From Nymphaea colorata (taxonomy: Eukaryota > Streptophyta > Magnoliopsida > Nymphaeales > Nymphaeaceae), in the NCBI RefSeq assembly GCF_008831285.2, contig NC_045150.1:12011868-12075867 (forward strand): a stretch of DNA of 64,000 nt, written 5' to 3'. The stretch's first letter is position 1, and the number at the start of each line of letters is the position of its first letter. Both the position numbers and the translations under genes were made by a program. Shown one piece after another: positions 48,101 to 59,635 of this stretch. The notes under the pieces were generated by a model. It searched no databases and was not told the DNA's origin. It saw only the letters and a program-made list of their open reading frames with translations.

Positions 48101-48825
48101 TGCAAGAGATAAAATGCGGTACTGAATTATGTGATACTCGCCCATCCCTGTAGTCAATGGGGCTCAGTTGGCAGGCGTTGCTGTTTATGGGTGCTCCGAC
48201 TACGGACAACTGCCCTCCTGTCAAAGGCTATCCATCATCAAGATGGCAGGTACGTAAACTTGTGCCGTCTTTTCTACATGATTCTAATGGTCCTACTTAT
48301 GTGGCGTCCACTACAATTGGTATTTTGCTGTAGAGGAAATGGGAAAAATGGAATGAAATAAATAGTTTAATGAAAGGTTCTACGTCCGAAAAGGTTGACA
48401 TTAGAAAATCAACACGTGAGGGTGCGACTTTATTCATTTCTATTTTTATAACACAAGGTAGATAAAGAAAAAGGGTCTGGTATTTTATATCGTGCATTGA
48501 AAATGATCTACATTAGGGATTATGCTCTCCTAATTCAACTAATACTAACCAGACCAAATTTTTCTGTCTTATTGGATACAAAAGTTAATGTTGTGCCATA
48601 ATCGAGTTTTTTATGTTCTAAATGCTTTTGCTAAATTCGCCGTCCGGGGTTGCGATAATTTGGTAGGAGGTCATTATATTGGGTGATATTTGACGGAGGG
48701 AAATTCTTTCATGTTGATGGACGTTTGGAAATTGAAATAATGCAGGAAGTGGAGTTTATGGACGTTTGGAAATTGAAATAATGCAGGAAGTGGAGTTTGA
48801 AGCATGCAAAAGTTGCAACTGAATT
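45192..48825. other. Region without supported genes, two small tandem duplications
   Basis: A 71-bp duplication starts TGATCTTGTACTTCAAAATC at 46,311 and again at 46,382. A 41-bp duplication starts ATGGACGTTTGGAAATTGAA at 48,717 and 48,758, just before the retrotransposon array begins. An exon-like open stretch at 48,150-48,250 ends in AG/GTACGT but matches no family known to me. Confidence 0.6.
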
Positions 48826-49738
48826 TTTAGGATTTCCTTATTTCCAGTCTCCTCTTCATCTTATCCTCTTTGTGTCTAGCCACACCGCATGCATTCTTGA
48901 AGCTCACTGGACGGCTGGCCTAGAACTGGAGTCCGCCAATGAATGCCCTTCCTGGGGCTTCATCATCCCATCCTGTCATGTCACCAGTTCTCAATAGTCT
49001 ATCACTGAACCTGTCTACGTTAAGGACTTGAGCTGCACATTAAAATCTGCAAACCTAGAGATTCTGCCCATGTGATGTTTGGAGTCCTGTGGGTGATATA
49101 GCGATACCATTGAAGGGCAGGTCCCTCCAAGAGAAGCATAGCATAAGCTCTGGGGTACTCCTCCCAAACACTGAAAGTATCTTTCCACCTTATAAAGCTA
49201 ATCCCTAGTGTTCTTGCCCTAGAACATAGGGCATTCTAATTTCCACGTGGGCATTCTGCCATCGAGTCCCCCTTGTCGCCTAAGATGGAATCCATCCCTA
49301 TTCTGCATTCTACGGCTCCCTGGGTAGTGCCATTCACCCTCTTCTTCATCAAAGGTAGTGCCATTCACCCTTTTCTTCATCAAATTCACCCTGAAAAGCG
49401 GGAGGCGTGGAGAGTAGCCCTTTCTCATCTGTCGACCGGACTGACCGGACTGACTGTAAGATCGTCTGCTGACTATAAGATCATCGAACATCCTTTGCAA
49501 AGCAGATTCAGTCACTCCACCTTGCTGCGCATAAGAGGTGGTTGGTACATCATGGCTAGCAGGGGGTAAGGGTGGGGCACCTAGAGGAGTAACAAGCACT
49601 CTCCTCTCAAGGCTGTCAAGGCGCTCCACCACTCTGCCGTTGTCATCTCGCGTGTGGCGGATATCCTCTTGCATCTTCCTCTGAGACCACATGAGACTCG
49701 ATGTCATTCGCCACCTGTTTATCTTTTCGAGGCGCCAT
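48826..49738 (-). pseudogene. Truncated gag, leftmost array member
   Basis: Starts at the same MAPRKDKQVA-type ATG (49,738) as its neighbours. It has lost about 30 codons after codon 20, carries a small duplication near 49,330-49,375 (GTAGTGCCATTCACCCTCTT type) and stops being homologous at 48,826, within the basic C-terminal part of gag. No protease follows. It marks the truncated left end of the whole array. Confidence 0.8.
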
Positions 49739-49802
49739 AGCTGTCAAACACAAACTGAACAATCTTATGAAGGAAAACCGAAAACTGATCCCTGAAGACT
49801 GC

Positions 49803-49814
49803 TCTGATACCTAC
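49803..49814 (-). promoter_or_regulatory. Primer-binding site next to LTR1
   Basis: The minus strand reads GTAGGTATCAGAGC immediately after the LTR end, matching the initiator tRNA-Met complement (TGGTATCAGAGC) except at the first bases. The same site occurs beside LTR2 (about 55,491-55,505) and LTR3 (61,071-61,085). Confidence 0.7.
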
Positions 49815-52800
49815 TGGTAGGACGCAGGCCGCGGGCACTGTAGCTACCCAGAAAACCCAGACTGCGCTGCCGTCCTGACCTCCCAAGATCTCTTCGGGAA
49901 TGCTTTCGGCGACAGAGATACCAAGATTACAATTCAGTTTCTACGTTTCTACCCCACTGGGGACAAACCCATTGAATCCCCCAGGGTTAGGGTACAAGGA
50001 GGACTTTTCCCGCCTACTCTAGGTATGAACCTACTACACATATGGGTTCAAGGCCTTACAACCGTTGCGTACAAGAATGCCCTCAGCCTCACTCAACAAA
50101 CCATTCATTCATGCCTACGCGGACAAACCATTCTCTCCCATAGGTAGGTCAGGGCTGAAAGCGAGTAAACCCACCCCGTTCTATAGGGGGAAAGTGAGGC
50201 AAACCTCGCTGGGGCTAGCCCAGCGGCACGACCAAGGGCAGAAGACCAAGGCCCTCGGTATCCAGCAACGGATGATAAGTCGGCGAGTACCAGCTTCTTT
50301 CACGCCCCCTGTCGCTCCTTGGAAACACCCTCAAACACAAGCAGCAGGGCAATTACCAAGAACGCAATTTACAGGAATAAAGGGGGCGAGTGTAGAGGAG
50401 CTTCACCAGACGACAATAGGGACCCCAGGAGCGAACGTAAGCGGTGAGACTGGCACCGATTAACGCCGGTGCACGCGCGCTGCCAAGCAGCCTTTGCTCC
50501 TAGCTCCTCACGGCTGGTACCTAGTGGCTCATCAAGCAGAAAACCAAGTAGTCAATGCGTAATCAAACAAGCAAGAAGTTCCCAGGAGTAGAGAACGTCA
50601 CTGTGCGATTATAAACCCAGGAGTAGAGAAGCTGTGTGATTATAAACCCCGGGAGCAGATGGCAGTGGGGTGAGGCAAGCGCCATTCAACGCCGGCGCAG
50701 GCGCGCTGCAAAGCAGCAAGTGCTCCAGGCTTCTCAGCAGTCGAAGGAGAGCTCCCTGGTTCACTGGTGTGCGCAGGGTGGCTCCTACTTCCCAAATTCA
50801 CTAAAACTCGTAGGAAGCTCCAAATAAGCTGAATTTTGGTCGAGAGCTCCCTCAGATAGTTACAAAGACACGCTCCAAATATGAGCTGCAAAGGAGCCTC
50901 CAAGCTCAGTGGAAGCCCTGAGAAAGAGAAAGAGCGCTGGCTGACACAGTTGCTGGCTTCCGCAGGGGAGCTCATTCTTGTAAAATTCACCAAAAATCGC
51001 TCGAAGCTCGGATTGAGTTGAAATTTGGTGTGCCGATGTCTGGGATATTTATCTAGGGACGCCCAAAAGATGTGGGGCAAAAGCCCACCCTAAGGTCCAG
51101 TCGTTGCTTCTGCAAGTGGCTGGACTGTTACTCGAAACAGGCAGAACAGGGCAGTGACCTTCAAAAATTCACAGCAAATCACCACGGCATCGGATGAGGC
51201 TGAAACTTGGTAGGCAGGAGGCCATGACAATTACGTTGGGACGCCCAAAAGATGGGGGGCAAAAGCCCACCCTGAGGCCAGGTCGTTCCTTCTGCATGAG
51301 GCCAGGTCGTTACCCGAAACAGGGGAGAAACGGCGAAACAGGGGAGAAACGGCAGAACAGGCAGCGGCCTTCAGAAACTCACAGGGGTTCACCAGGGCGT
51401 CGGATGAAGCTGAAACTTGGCAGGAAGGTGGCCAGGGTATTTATGAAGGGACGCCCAGAGTATGGGGGCAACAGCCCACCCGAAGGCCAGGTCGTTGGGA
51501 GGATTGGAATCGGGCCTGTTACAGGAAACAGAGCTCACGGCAGGCAGCAGCGAGCTTCAAACAGAGCTCACGGCAGGTAGCAGCGAGCTTCTCCTTCCTC
51601 TCGGTTCAACCCAGCAACCAATTCCAAGCAATCTTCAGGCAGAAACGAGAGGCAACAACTAGAAACGAGAAGCAACAACCAGACAAAGGGGAAGGATTCG
51701 ATTCTTCACCAGAGTTTGGGGTTTTCCCCCAATTTGCCGTCGTTAAGCCGTGGATCCGCTGGAGATCTTACAGAGCGCCACCAGCAAGGTCTGAGCGCCA
51801 CCAGCAAGGTCTGGTTTCCGTCTGAGGGTTCCTTGGCAGCTGTGGACGATCGAATCCTCCTCAGAAATGATCCCTGGTGTCGCCCAGGGGTGGAGAGACC
51901 AACGGTGCGTTCCCTTGGTTAAGCTGGGAACGCTGCTGCTGCGCTCGGGTGGAGAAGGCAGGGACAGCGGCGGACAGCAGCTCACGAGTTCAGGATTCCG
52001 GCAGGTGGGGTTTCAGCCTCTTTGAGCTGTCGGATCCTCTTTGAGCTGTCGGATCCTGCTCAGAGGTGAGCCATGGCGTCGCCCAGAAGAGCAGAAGCCA
52101 ACGGCGTTGTCCCTTGGTGAATCTGGGAATCGTTCTGCAGGCTGGTCAGGTGAAGGAGGCACGAACAGGGGCAGACAGCAACCAGCGGCCGTAGCGGCCG
52201 TGGGATTCCGTCGGGTGTTCGTTGGCAGGAGTGGGCAGTCGGATCTTGCTCAGAAGTGAACCGTGGCGTCGCCCTGGAGTGGAGATGCCAACTGTGAAGC
52301 CCGTTTGCTGAAGGATCTTCCCAATTTGGTGAGGTGAAGGGAAGAACAGAGGTGAGTGGGCATGGCATGAACAGCGGCTGAGGCTTCGGGTGAAGCAGCA
52401 GCGTTCAGCTGTGGTGGAGGGCGTGGGGTTTGAGTTGGAATCGGATCTGTCAAGGAGCAAGGATGCCAGGGAGTGGGGAAGCCTTCTGCAATCGGTTTGC
52501 TCCGTGGTCTTCCCAAGCTGGAGCGTGAACCAAGGAGCAAGGGCGACGAGATGCGATTTGGACTTCACGGGTGAGGTTAGAGAGTAGCGTTGTGGGTAGG
52601 GACGCACGGGGGAGGCAGATGATCAGATGACGCGCCATGGGGCAGGGACGCGAGAGAAAAGATCGGGGAGAGAAGTAGAGAAGGGAGAAGAAGAAGTAGA
52701 AGAAGAAGAAGAAGAGAAGAAGGAGGAGTGGCTCGAGGGAGACCACTGCAAACCCTCGGGTGGAGGAGAGAGAAACAGAAGCCAGAGGGAGATCAAGATA

Positions 52801-53064
52801 CTTTTCATAAAAACATGTTCGATGCCCCTCTTACACGATGAAGCTCAAGTATATAAGGTTTAAGTGAACCGGGTCGGCCACAACCCGTACCGGTTCGATA
52901 CATTTACAGATACATTTACAATGAATAACAATACAACCCATAAAGACATAAAGCATATAAATTCTATAAAAACGAATCTGGCCGTGGGGCCAAGCAACAA
53001 GGTCAAAAATGCCCCTCGTGTGGGCTGGATGTCCGCCGTGTAGCTCGGAATGGGTGCAAACCCA
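49815..53064 (-). repeat. LTR1 of the gag-protease array
   Basis: About 3,250 bp. On the minus strand it starts TGGGTTTGCACCC and ends CGTCCTACCA. A TATA-like CTTATATA lies at 52,850-52,857, about 210 bp inside, followed by C/T-rich (CTT)n leader sequence at 52,675-52,735. It is more diverged than LTR2 and LTR3, with extra small duplications (for example at 50,596-50,650, 51,310-51,360 and 51,780-51,815). Confidence 0.75.
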
Positions 53065-53164
53065 CTTCACCCTGTCTCCGCTAGGGTGGTCTTCACTTCA
53101 CATGTCACCGTTGCCTGAGTGTCCTCCCTCTGCGCCGGCCCTTCACTCGGCCATGGCTCGTCAC

Positions 53165-54067
53165 TCACCCTCTTACAAGAAAGGTTAGCCTCACAGAAAG
53201 TATTAATTGCCTCAGTAATGGGCTCCTTCCTTGCGCGACGTGTAAACTGCGCGCCCTCCACGCCCGACGCGCTATTGGCGTCGACGTAAAGCATGCGTCT
53301 ACCGACGCCACCGCGACGGGCCATCTTCGGCGTCCCTCGACACTAGCATGGCCGGCCCGCCTCTCGGCAACCTCGTCGTCCTGTCTCGACGGACTCCTAG
53401 ACAGGCACGTATCAGATCCACCCCGCTGAGATTGAGCTTGTCCCCAAGCTCGCGCGTAAGGGAACCTGTGGGCGATCTGATCGAACTCTTTCCAGGAGGT
53501 GTCTAGGGAGACACTATTAGTCGGACTTGGGATCTGTTCGCCTTCAGTCGGCACCTGTTCATCATTATTTTCGGCCGCAAGAGGTATATCTGTCGCTACA
53601 GAATTCACCCAACGTACTGAGTGTTGTGCTACCATAATCTTAAGTGTTGCCTTGGGTGTAACCATAGACTTAATGCCCTTAAGAGTGATATGTTTACCTC
53701 CTTCCTTTTTCTGAAAACTCATTCTCATCTTTGCGAAGTCCCAAGTAATATCTCCCAGGGTTTCCAGCCACTGAACCCCCAAGACAATGTCGGTTCCTTC
53801 AATGGGCAAGACTAAAAGATCGAAAGTGAAAAGCTCTCCTTGTAACATTAATTCAATGGCCTTGCAAATGTGTCTGCAAACAATTCGGGACCCATTCCCG
53901 AGGACAACAGTAAGAGGCTGATGTGGTGCTAAAGTACATTCCACGGTCTGAGCAAGCTCCCTCCCTATATAATTATGTGTGGCTCCTGAATCAAGGAAGA
54001 CGGTCACTTCCTTCTCATGAATAGTTCCAACCACGCGCATAGCCCTCGAGCGAGTCGGGCCGATCAT
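53165..54067 (-). CDS. Retropepsin-like protease ORF of array member 1, with pol C-terminal tail
   Basis: A 300-codon open frame. Its first third is a Ty3/gypsy-type aspartic protease: MRVVGTIHEKEVTVFLDSGA, with the catalytic DSGA at about 53,981-53,995, then LTVVLGNGSRIVC, and the C-terminal IVLGVQWLETLGDI typical of the family. After the protease the expected reverse transcriptase is missing. Instead a tail (SWKEFDQIAHRFPYARAWGQ, then QSQRGGSDT) resembles the extreme C-terminus of gypsy polyproteins, followed by a basic, Ala-rich stretch. The first ATG shown lies downstream of the gag zinc-knuckle region, so in life it would be read as part of Gag-Pro. The frame changes near 53,300, where another ORF (53,067-53,324) continues to the LTR. 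Confidence 0.75.
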   Translation of the reverse strand: MIGPTRSRAMRVVGTIHEKEVTVFLDSGATHNYIGRELAQTVECTLAPHQPLTVVLGNGSRIVCRHICKAIELMLQGELFTFDLLVLPIEGTDIVLGVQWLETLGDITWDFAKMRMSFQKKEGGKHITLKGIKSMVTPKATLKIMVAQHSVRWVNSVATDIPLAAENNDEQVPTEGEQIPSPTNSVSLDTSWKEFDQIAHRFPYARAWGQAQSQRGGSDTCLSRSPSRQDDEVAERRAGHASVEGRRRWPVAVASVDACFTSTPIARRAWRARSLHVAQGRSPLLRQLILSVRLTFLVRG

Positions 54068-54429
54068 GGCCTGGTATGCCCCACTGTGCGACTCTGGTGT
54101 CTCCAGGGTAGTATCTAACTCAACCTCGCCACTTTGGACATCTGGGATATGACCTTCGCCTGTCTCCTCAATAACAACAACAAGCTGGAAGGTCTTACGA
54201 ACATACCTCGGGTCCTATTTCTCTTTGCATTTAATACATAAGCCTCTCTTTATCATATCTTCCCTTTCTGCCTTCGAGATATACCTCACGGGCACTCTAT
54301 CTTGGAAGGCTGGCCGGTCTTCATAAGGTTCGAACTTGATCTGATGGCCTTGGGTGAGGGCGGTGTGCTAGCTTTAGGGGAGGGTGGTGTGATATGATGG
54401 GGAGAGGGCGGCTTCCCATAGTGTCCTAT

Positions 54430-55429
54430 AGGATTTCCTTATTTCCAGTCTCCTCTTCATCTTATCTAGCCACACGCATGCATTCTTGAAGCTCACGGGA
54501 CGGCTGGCCTAGAACTGACAACTGTCCGCCAATGAATGCCCCTACTAGGGCTTCGTCATCCCATCCTGTCACCAAACATGCAAGGCTCTCAAACTGGTCC
54601 TGATAGTCTATCACTGAACCTGTCTGCGTTAAGGACTTGAGCTGCACATTAAAATCTGCAAACCTAGAGTCTTCAAACCTGCGCATCAAGGCAGCCCTAA
54701 ATTCTGCCCATGGGTGATATAGCGATACCATTGAAGGGCAGGTCCCTCCAAGAGAAGCATAGCATAAGTCAACTGATGCTCTGGGGGTACTCCCAAACAC
54801 TGAAAGTATCTTTCCACCCTATAAAGCCAATTCCTAGTGTTCTTGTCGTAGAACATAGGACATTCTAATTTCCACGTGGGCATTCTGCCATCGAGTCCCC
54901 CTTGTCGCCTAGGATGGAATCCATCCCTATTCTGCTTTCTACGGCCACCTGGGTAGTGCCATTCACCCTCTTCTTCATCAAATTCACCCTGAAAAGCGGG
55001 AGCAACAGTAGCACTACGGCCCTCTCTAGTCGGCATGGAGAGTAGCCCTTTCCCATCTGTCGACCTGACTGACTGTAAGATCGTCTGCTGCATCTGATCG
55101 AACATCCTTTGCAAAGCAGATTCAGTCACTCCACCTTGCTGCGCATAAGAGGTGTTCGGTACATCATGGCTAGCTAAGGTAGGGGGTAAGGGTGGGGCAC
55201 CTAGAGGAGTAACAAGCACTCTCCTCTCAAGGCTGTCAAGGCGCTCTACCACTCTGCGGTTGTCATCTCGCGTCTGGCGGATGTCCTCTTGCATCAGAAT
55301 CATCAGATCCATGAGGGATCTCAAAGTAACTGGGGTGACCTCTTCCCCTGCTTCAACAACTGCCCCTTCCTCTGAGACCACATGAGACTCGATGTCCTTC
55401 GCCACCTGTTTATCTTTTCGAGGCGCCAT
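54430..55429 (-). pseudogene. gag of array member 1 (Ty3/gypsy-type)
   Basis: Gag supplies the particle shell. From ATG 55,429 the frame is open for about 240 codons: an acidic/coiled N-terminus (DNRRVVERLDSLERRVLV), a Gly/Pro linker, then the retrotransposon gag core with WKLECPMFYDKNTRNWLYRV, VERYFQCLGVPPEHQL and PALQWYRYIT. A deletion of about 19 nt near 54,712 breaks the frame. Homology resumes in another frame as FRAALMRRFEDSRFADFN and LTQTGSVIDYQDQFESLA. Further deletions near 54,430 remove part of the basic tail. It cannot make a full Gag as read. Confidence 0.85.
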
Positions 55430-55513
55430 AGCTGCCAAACACAAACTGAACAAACTTCTGAAGGAAAACCGAAAACTGATCCCTGAAGACTGCTCTGATA
55501 CCTACTGGTAGAC

Positions 55514-58500
55514 TGGTAGGACGCAGGCCGCGGGCACTGTAGCTACCCAGAAAACCCAGACTGCGCTGCCGTCCTGACCTCCCAAGATCTCTTCGGGAAT
55601 GCTTTCGGCGACAGAGACATATGGGTTCAAGGCCTTACAACCGTTACGTACAAGAATGCCCTCAGCCTCACTCAACAAACCATTCATTCGCGGACAAACC
55701 ATTCTCCATCCCATAGGTAGGTCCACAGTTAAGGCTGAAAGCGAGTAAACCCACCCCGTTCTATAGGGGGAAAGTGAGGCAAACCTCGCTGGGGCTAGCC
55801 CAGCGGCACGACCAAGGGCAGAAGACCAAGGCCCTCGGTATCCAGCAACGGATGATAAGTCGGCGAGTACCAGCTTCTTTCACGCCTGCTGTCGCTCCTT
55901 GGAAACACCCTCAAACACAAGCAGCAGGGCAATTACCAAGAACGCAATTTACAGGAATAGAGGGGGCGAGTGTAGAGGAGCTTCACCAGACGACAATAGG
56001 GACCCCAGGAGCGAACGTAAGCGGTGAGACTGGCACCGATTAACGCCGGTGCACGTGCGCTGCCAAGCAGCCTTTGCTCCTAGCTCCTCACGGCTGGTAC
56101 CTAGTGGCTCATCGAGCAGCCCTCACAATAGAAAACTAAGCAGTCAATGCGTAATCAAACAAGCAAGAACAGTTCCAAGGAGTAGAGAAGCGTCACCGTG
56201 TGCGATTATAAACCCCGGGAGCAGATGGCAGTGGGGTGCGGCAAGCGCCGTTCAACGCCGGCGCAGGCGCGCTGCAAAGCAGCAAGTGCTCCAGGCTTCT
56301 CCGCAGTCGAAGGAGAGCTCCCTGGTTCACTGGTGTGCGCAGGGTGGCTCCTACTTCGCAAATTCACTAAAACTCGTAGGAAGCTCCAAATAAGCTGAAT
56401 TTTGGTCGAGAGCTCTCTAAGATAGTTACAAAGACACGCTCCAAATATGAGCTGCAAAGGAGCCTCCAAGCTCAGTCGAAGCCCTGAGAAAGAGCGCTGG
56501 CTGACACAGTTGCTGGCTTCAGGCGCAGGACAGGGGAGCTCATTCTTGTAAAATTCACCAAAAATCGCTCGAAGCTCGGATTGAGCTGAAATTTGGTGTG
56601 CCGATGTCTGGGATATTTATCTAGGGACGCCCAAAAGATGGGGGGCAAAAGCCCACTCTAAGGTCCAGTCGTTGCTTCTGAAAGTGGCTGGACTATTACC
56701 CGAAACAGGGGAGAAACTGGCAGAACAGGGCTGCGACCTTCAAAAATTCACAGCAAATCACCACGGCGTCGGATGAGGCTGAAACTTGGTAGGCAGGAGG
56801 CCATGACAATTACGTTGGGACGCCCAAAAGATGGGGGACAAAAGCCCACCCTGAGGCCAGGTCGTTCCTTCTGCAAGACGCTGGGCTGTTACCCGAAACA
56901 GGGGAGAAACGGCAGAACAGGGCAGCGGCCTTCAGAAACTCACAGGGGTTCACCAGGGCGTCGGATGAAGCTGAAACTTGGCAGGAAGGTGGCCAGGGTA
57001 TTTACGAAGGGACGCCCAGAGTATGGGGGGCAACAGCCCACCCGAAGGCCAGGTCGTTGGGAGGATTGGAATCGGGCCTGTTACAGGAAACAGAGCTCAC
57101 GGCAGGCAGCAGCGAGCTTCAAACAGAGCTCACGGCAGGTAGCAGCGAGCTTCTCCTTCCTCTCGGTTCAACCCAGCAACCAATTCCAAGCAATCTTCAG
57201 GCAGAAACGAGAAGCAACAACCAGACAAAGGGGAAGGATTCAATTCTTCACCAGAGTTTGGGGTTTTCCCCCAATTTGCCGTCGTTAAGCCGTGGATCCA
57301 GCTGCTGTTCAGGTGGAGATCGCACAGAGCGCCACCAGCAAGGTCTGGTTTCCGTCTGAGGGTTCCTTGGCAGCTGTGGACGATCGAATCCTCCTCAGAA
57401 ATGATCCCTGGTGTCGCCCAGGGGTGGAGAGACCAACGGCGGGTTCCCTTGGTTAAGCTGGGAACGCTGCTGCTGCGCTCGGGTGGAGGAGGCAGGGACA
57501 GCGGCGGACAGCAGCTCACGAGTTCAGGATTCCGGCAAGTGGGGTTTCAGCCTCTTTGAGCTGTCGGATCCTGCTCAGAGGTGAGCCATGGCGTCGCCCA
57601 GAAGAGCAGAAGCCAACGGCGTTGTCCCTTGGTGAATCTGGGAATCGTTCTGCAGGCTGGTCAGGTGGAGGAGGCACGAACAGGGGCGGACAGCAACCAG
57701 CAGCCGTGGGATTCCGTCGGGTGTTCGTTGGCAGGAGTGGGCAGTCGGATCTTGCTCAGAAGTGAACCGTGGCGTCGCCTTGGAGTGGAGATGCCAACTG
57801 CGAAGCCCGTTTGCTGAAGGATCTTCCCAATTTGGTGCGGTGAAGGGAAGAACAGAGGTGAGTGGGCACGGCATGAACAGCGGCTGAGGCTTCGGGTGAA
57901 GCAGCAGCGTTCAGCTGCGGTGGAGGGCGTGGGGTTTGAGTTGGAATCGGACCTGTCAAGGAGCAAGGACGCCAGGGAGTGGGGAAGCCTTCTGCAATCG
58001 GTTTGCTCCGTGGTCTTCCCAAGCTGGAGCGTGAACCAAGGAGCAAGGGCGACGAGATGCGATTTGGACTTCACGGGTGAGGTTAGAGAGTAGCGTCGTG
58101 GGTAGGGACGCACGGGGGAGGCAGATGATCAGATGACGCGCCATGGGGCAGGGACGCGAGAGAAAAGATCGGGGAGAGAAGTAGAGAAGGGAGAAGAAGA
58201 AGTAGAAGAAGAAGAAGAGAAGAAGGAGGAGTGGCTCGAGGGAGACCACTGCAAACCCTCGGGTGGAGGAGAGAGAAACAGAAGCGGGAGGGAGATCAAG
58301 ATACTTTTCATAAAAACATGTTCGATGCCCCTCTTACACGATGAAGCTCAAGTATATAAGGTTTAAGTGAACCGGGTCAGCCACAACCCGTACCGGTTCG
58401 ATACATTTACAATGAATAACAATACAAGCCATAAAGACATAAAGCACATAAATTCTATAAAAACGAATCTGGCCGTGGGGCCAAGCAACAAGGTCAAAAA

Positions 58501-58555
58501 TGCCCCTCGTGTGGGCTGGATGTCCGCCGTGTAGCTTGGAATGGGTGCAAATCCA
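55514..58555 (-). repeat. LTR2 of the gag-protease array
   Basis: About 3,042 bp from TGGATTTGCACCC (58,555) to CCTACCA (55,514), read on the minus strand. TATA-like CTTATATA at 58,353-58,360. Two families of internal degenerate tandem repeats lie inside. One has a period of about 192 bp (starts near 56,571, 56,766, 56,958; word GAAACTTGG). The other has a period of about 180 bp (starts near 57,381, 57,561, 57,742; word GGCGTCGCCC). The junction at 55,506-55,517 carries a small TGGTAGAC duplication. Confidence 0.75.
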
Positions 58556-59090
58556 CTTCACCCTGTCTCCGCTAGGGTGGTCTTCACTTCACACGTCACC
58601 GTTGCCTGAGTGTCCTCCCTCTGCGCCGGCCCTTCACTCGGCCATGGCTCGTCACTCACCCTGTTACAAGAAAGGTTAGCCTCACAGAAAGTATTAATTG
58701 CCTCAGTAATGGCCTCCCTCCTTGCGCGACGTGTAAACTGCGCGCCCTCCACGCACGACGCGCTATTGGCGTCGACGTAAAGCCTGCGTCTACCGACGCC
58801 ATCTTCGGCCGCGACGGGCCATCTTCGGCGTCCCTCGACACTAGCATTGGCCGGCCCGACGCCTCTCGGCAACCTCGTCATCCTGTCTCGACGGACTCCT
58901 AGACAGGCACGTATCAGATCCACCCCGCTGAGATTGAGCTTGTCCCCAAGATCGCGCGTAAGGGAACCTGTGGGCGATCTGATCGAACTCTTTCCAGGAG
59001 GTGTCTAGGGAGACACTATTAGTTGGACTTGGGATCTGTTCGCCTTCAGGCGGCACCTGTTCATCATTATTTTCGGCCGCAAGAGGTATA

Positions 59091-59588
59091 TCAGTCGCTA
59101 CAGAATTCACCCAACGTACTGAGTGTTGTGCTACGTACTGAGTGTTGTGCTACCATAATCTTAAGTGTTGCCTTGGGTGTAACCATAGACTTAATGCCCC
59201 TAAGAGTGATATGTTTACCTCCTTCCTTTTTCTGAAAACTCATTCTCATCTTTGCGAAGTCCCAAGTAATATCTCTCAGGGTTTCCAGCCACTGAACCCC
59301 CAAGACAATGTCGGTTCCTTCAATGGGCAAGACTAAAAGATCGACAGTGAAAAGCTCTCTTTGTAACATTAATTCAATGGCCTTGCAAATGTGTCTGCAA
59401 ACAATTCGGGACCCATTCCCGAGGACAACAGTAAGAGGCTGATGTGGTGCTAAAGTACATTCCACGGTCTGAGCAAGCTCCCTCCCTATATAATTATGTG
59501 TGGCTCCTGAATCAAGGAAGACGGTCACTTCCTTCTCATGAATAGTTCCAACCACGCGCATAGCCCTCGAGCGAGTCGGGCCGATCAT
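59091..59588 (-). pseudogene. Retropepsin-like protease of array member 2, frameshifted
   Basis: Same protease as in member 1, with DSGA at about 59,502-59,516 and nearly identical sequence through IVLGVQWLETL. A 19-bp tandem duplication (ACGTACTGAGTGTTGTGCT, 59,114-59,151) then shifts the frame. The tail homologous to member 1 continues in other frames (59,110-58,841 and 58,923-58,558). The last ORF ends KTTLAETG and stop only two bases before the LTR2 start, so the coding part fills the internal domain right up to the LTR. Confidence 0.85.
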
Positions 59589-59635
59589 GGCCTGGTATGC
59601 CCCACTGTGCGACTCTGGTGTCTCCAGGGTAGTAT

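Noticed and set aside
50065-52607. Many plus- and minus-strand ORFs of 60-170 codons within LTR1, LTR2 and LTR3 (for example the MRLKLGRQEAMT type)
   Set aside because: They lie inside non-coding LTR repeats, recur with indels that change the frame between copies, and show no known domain.
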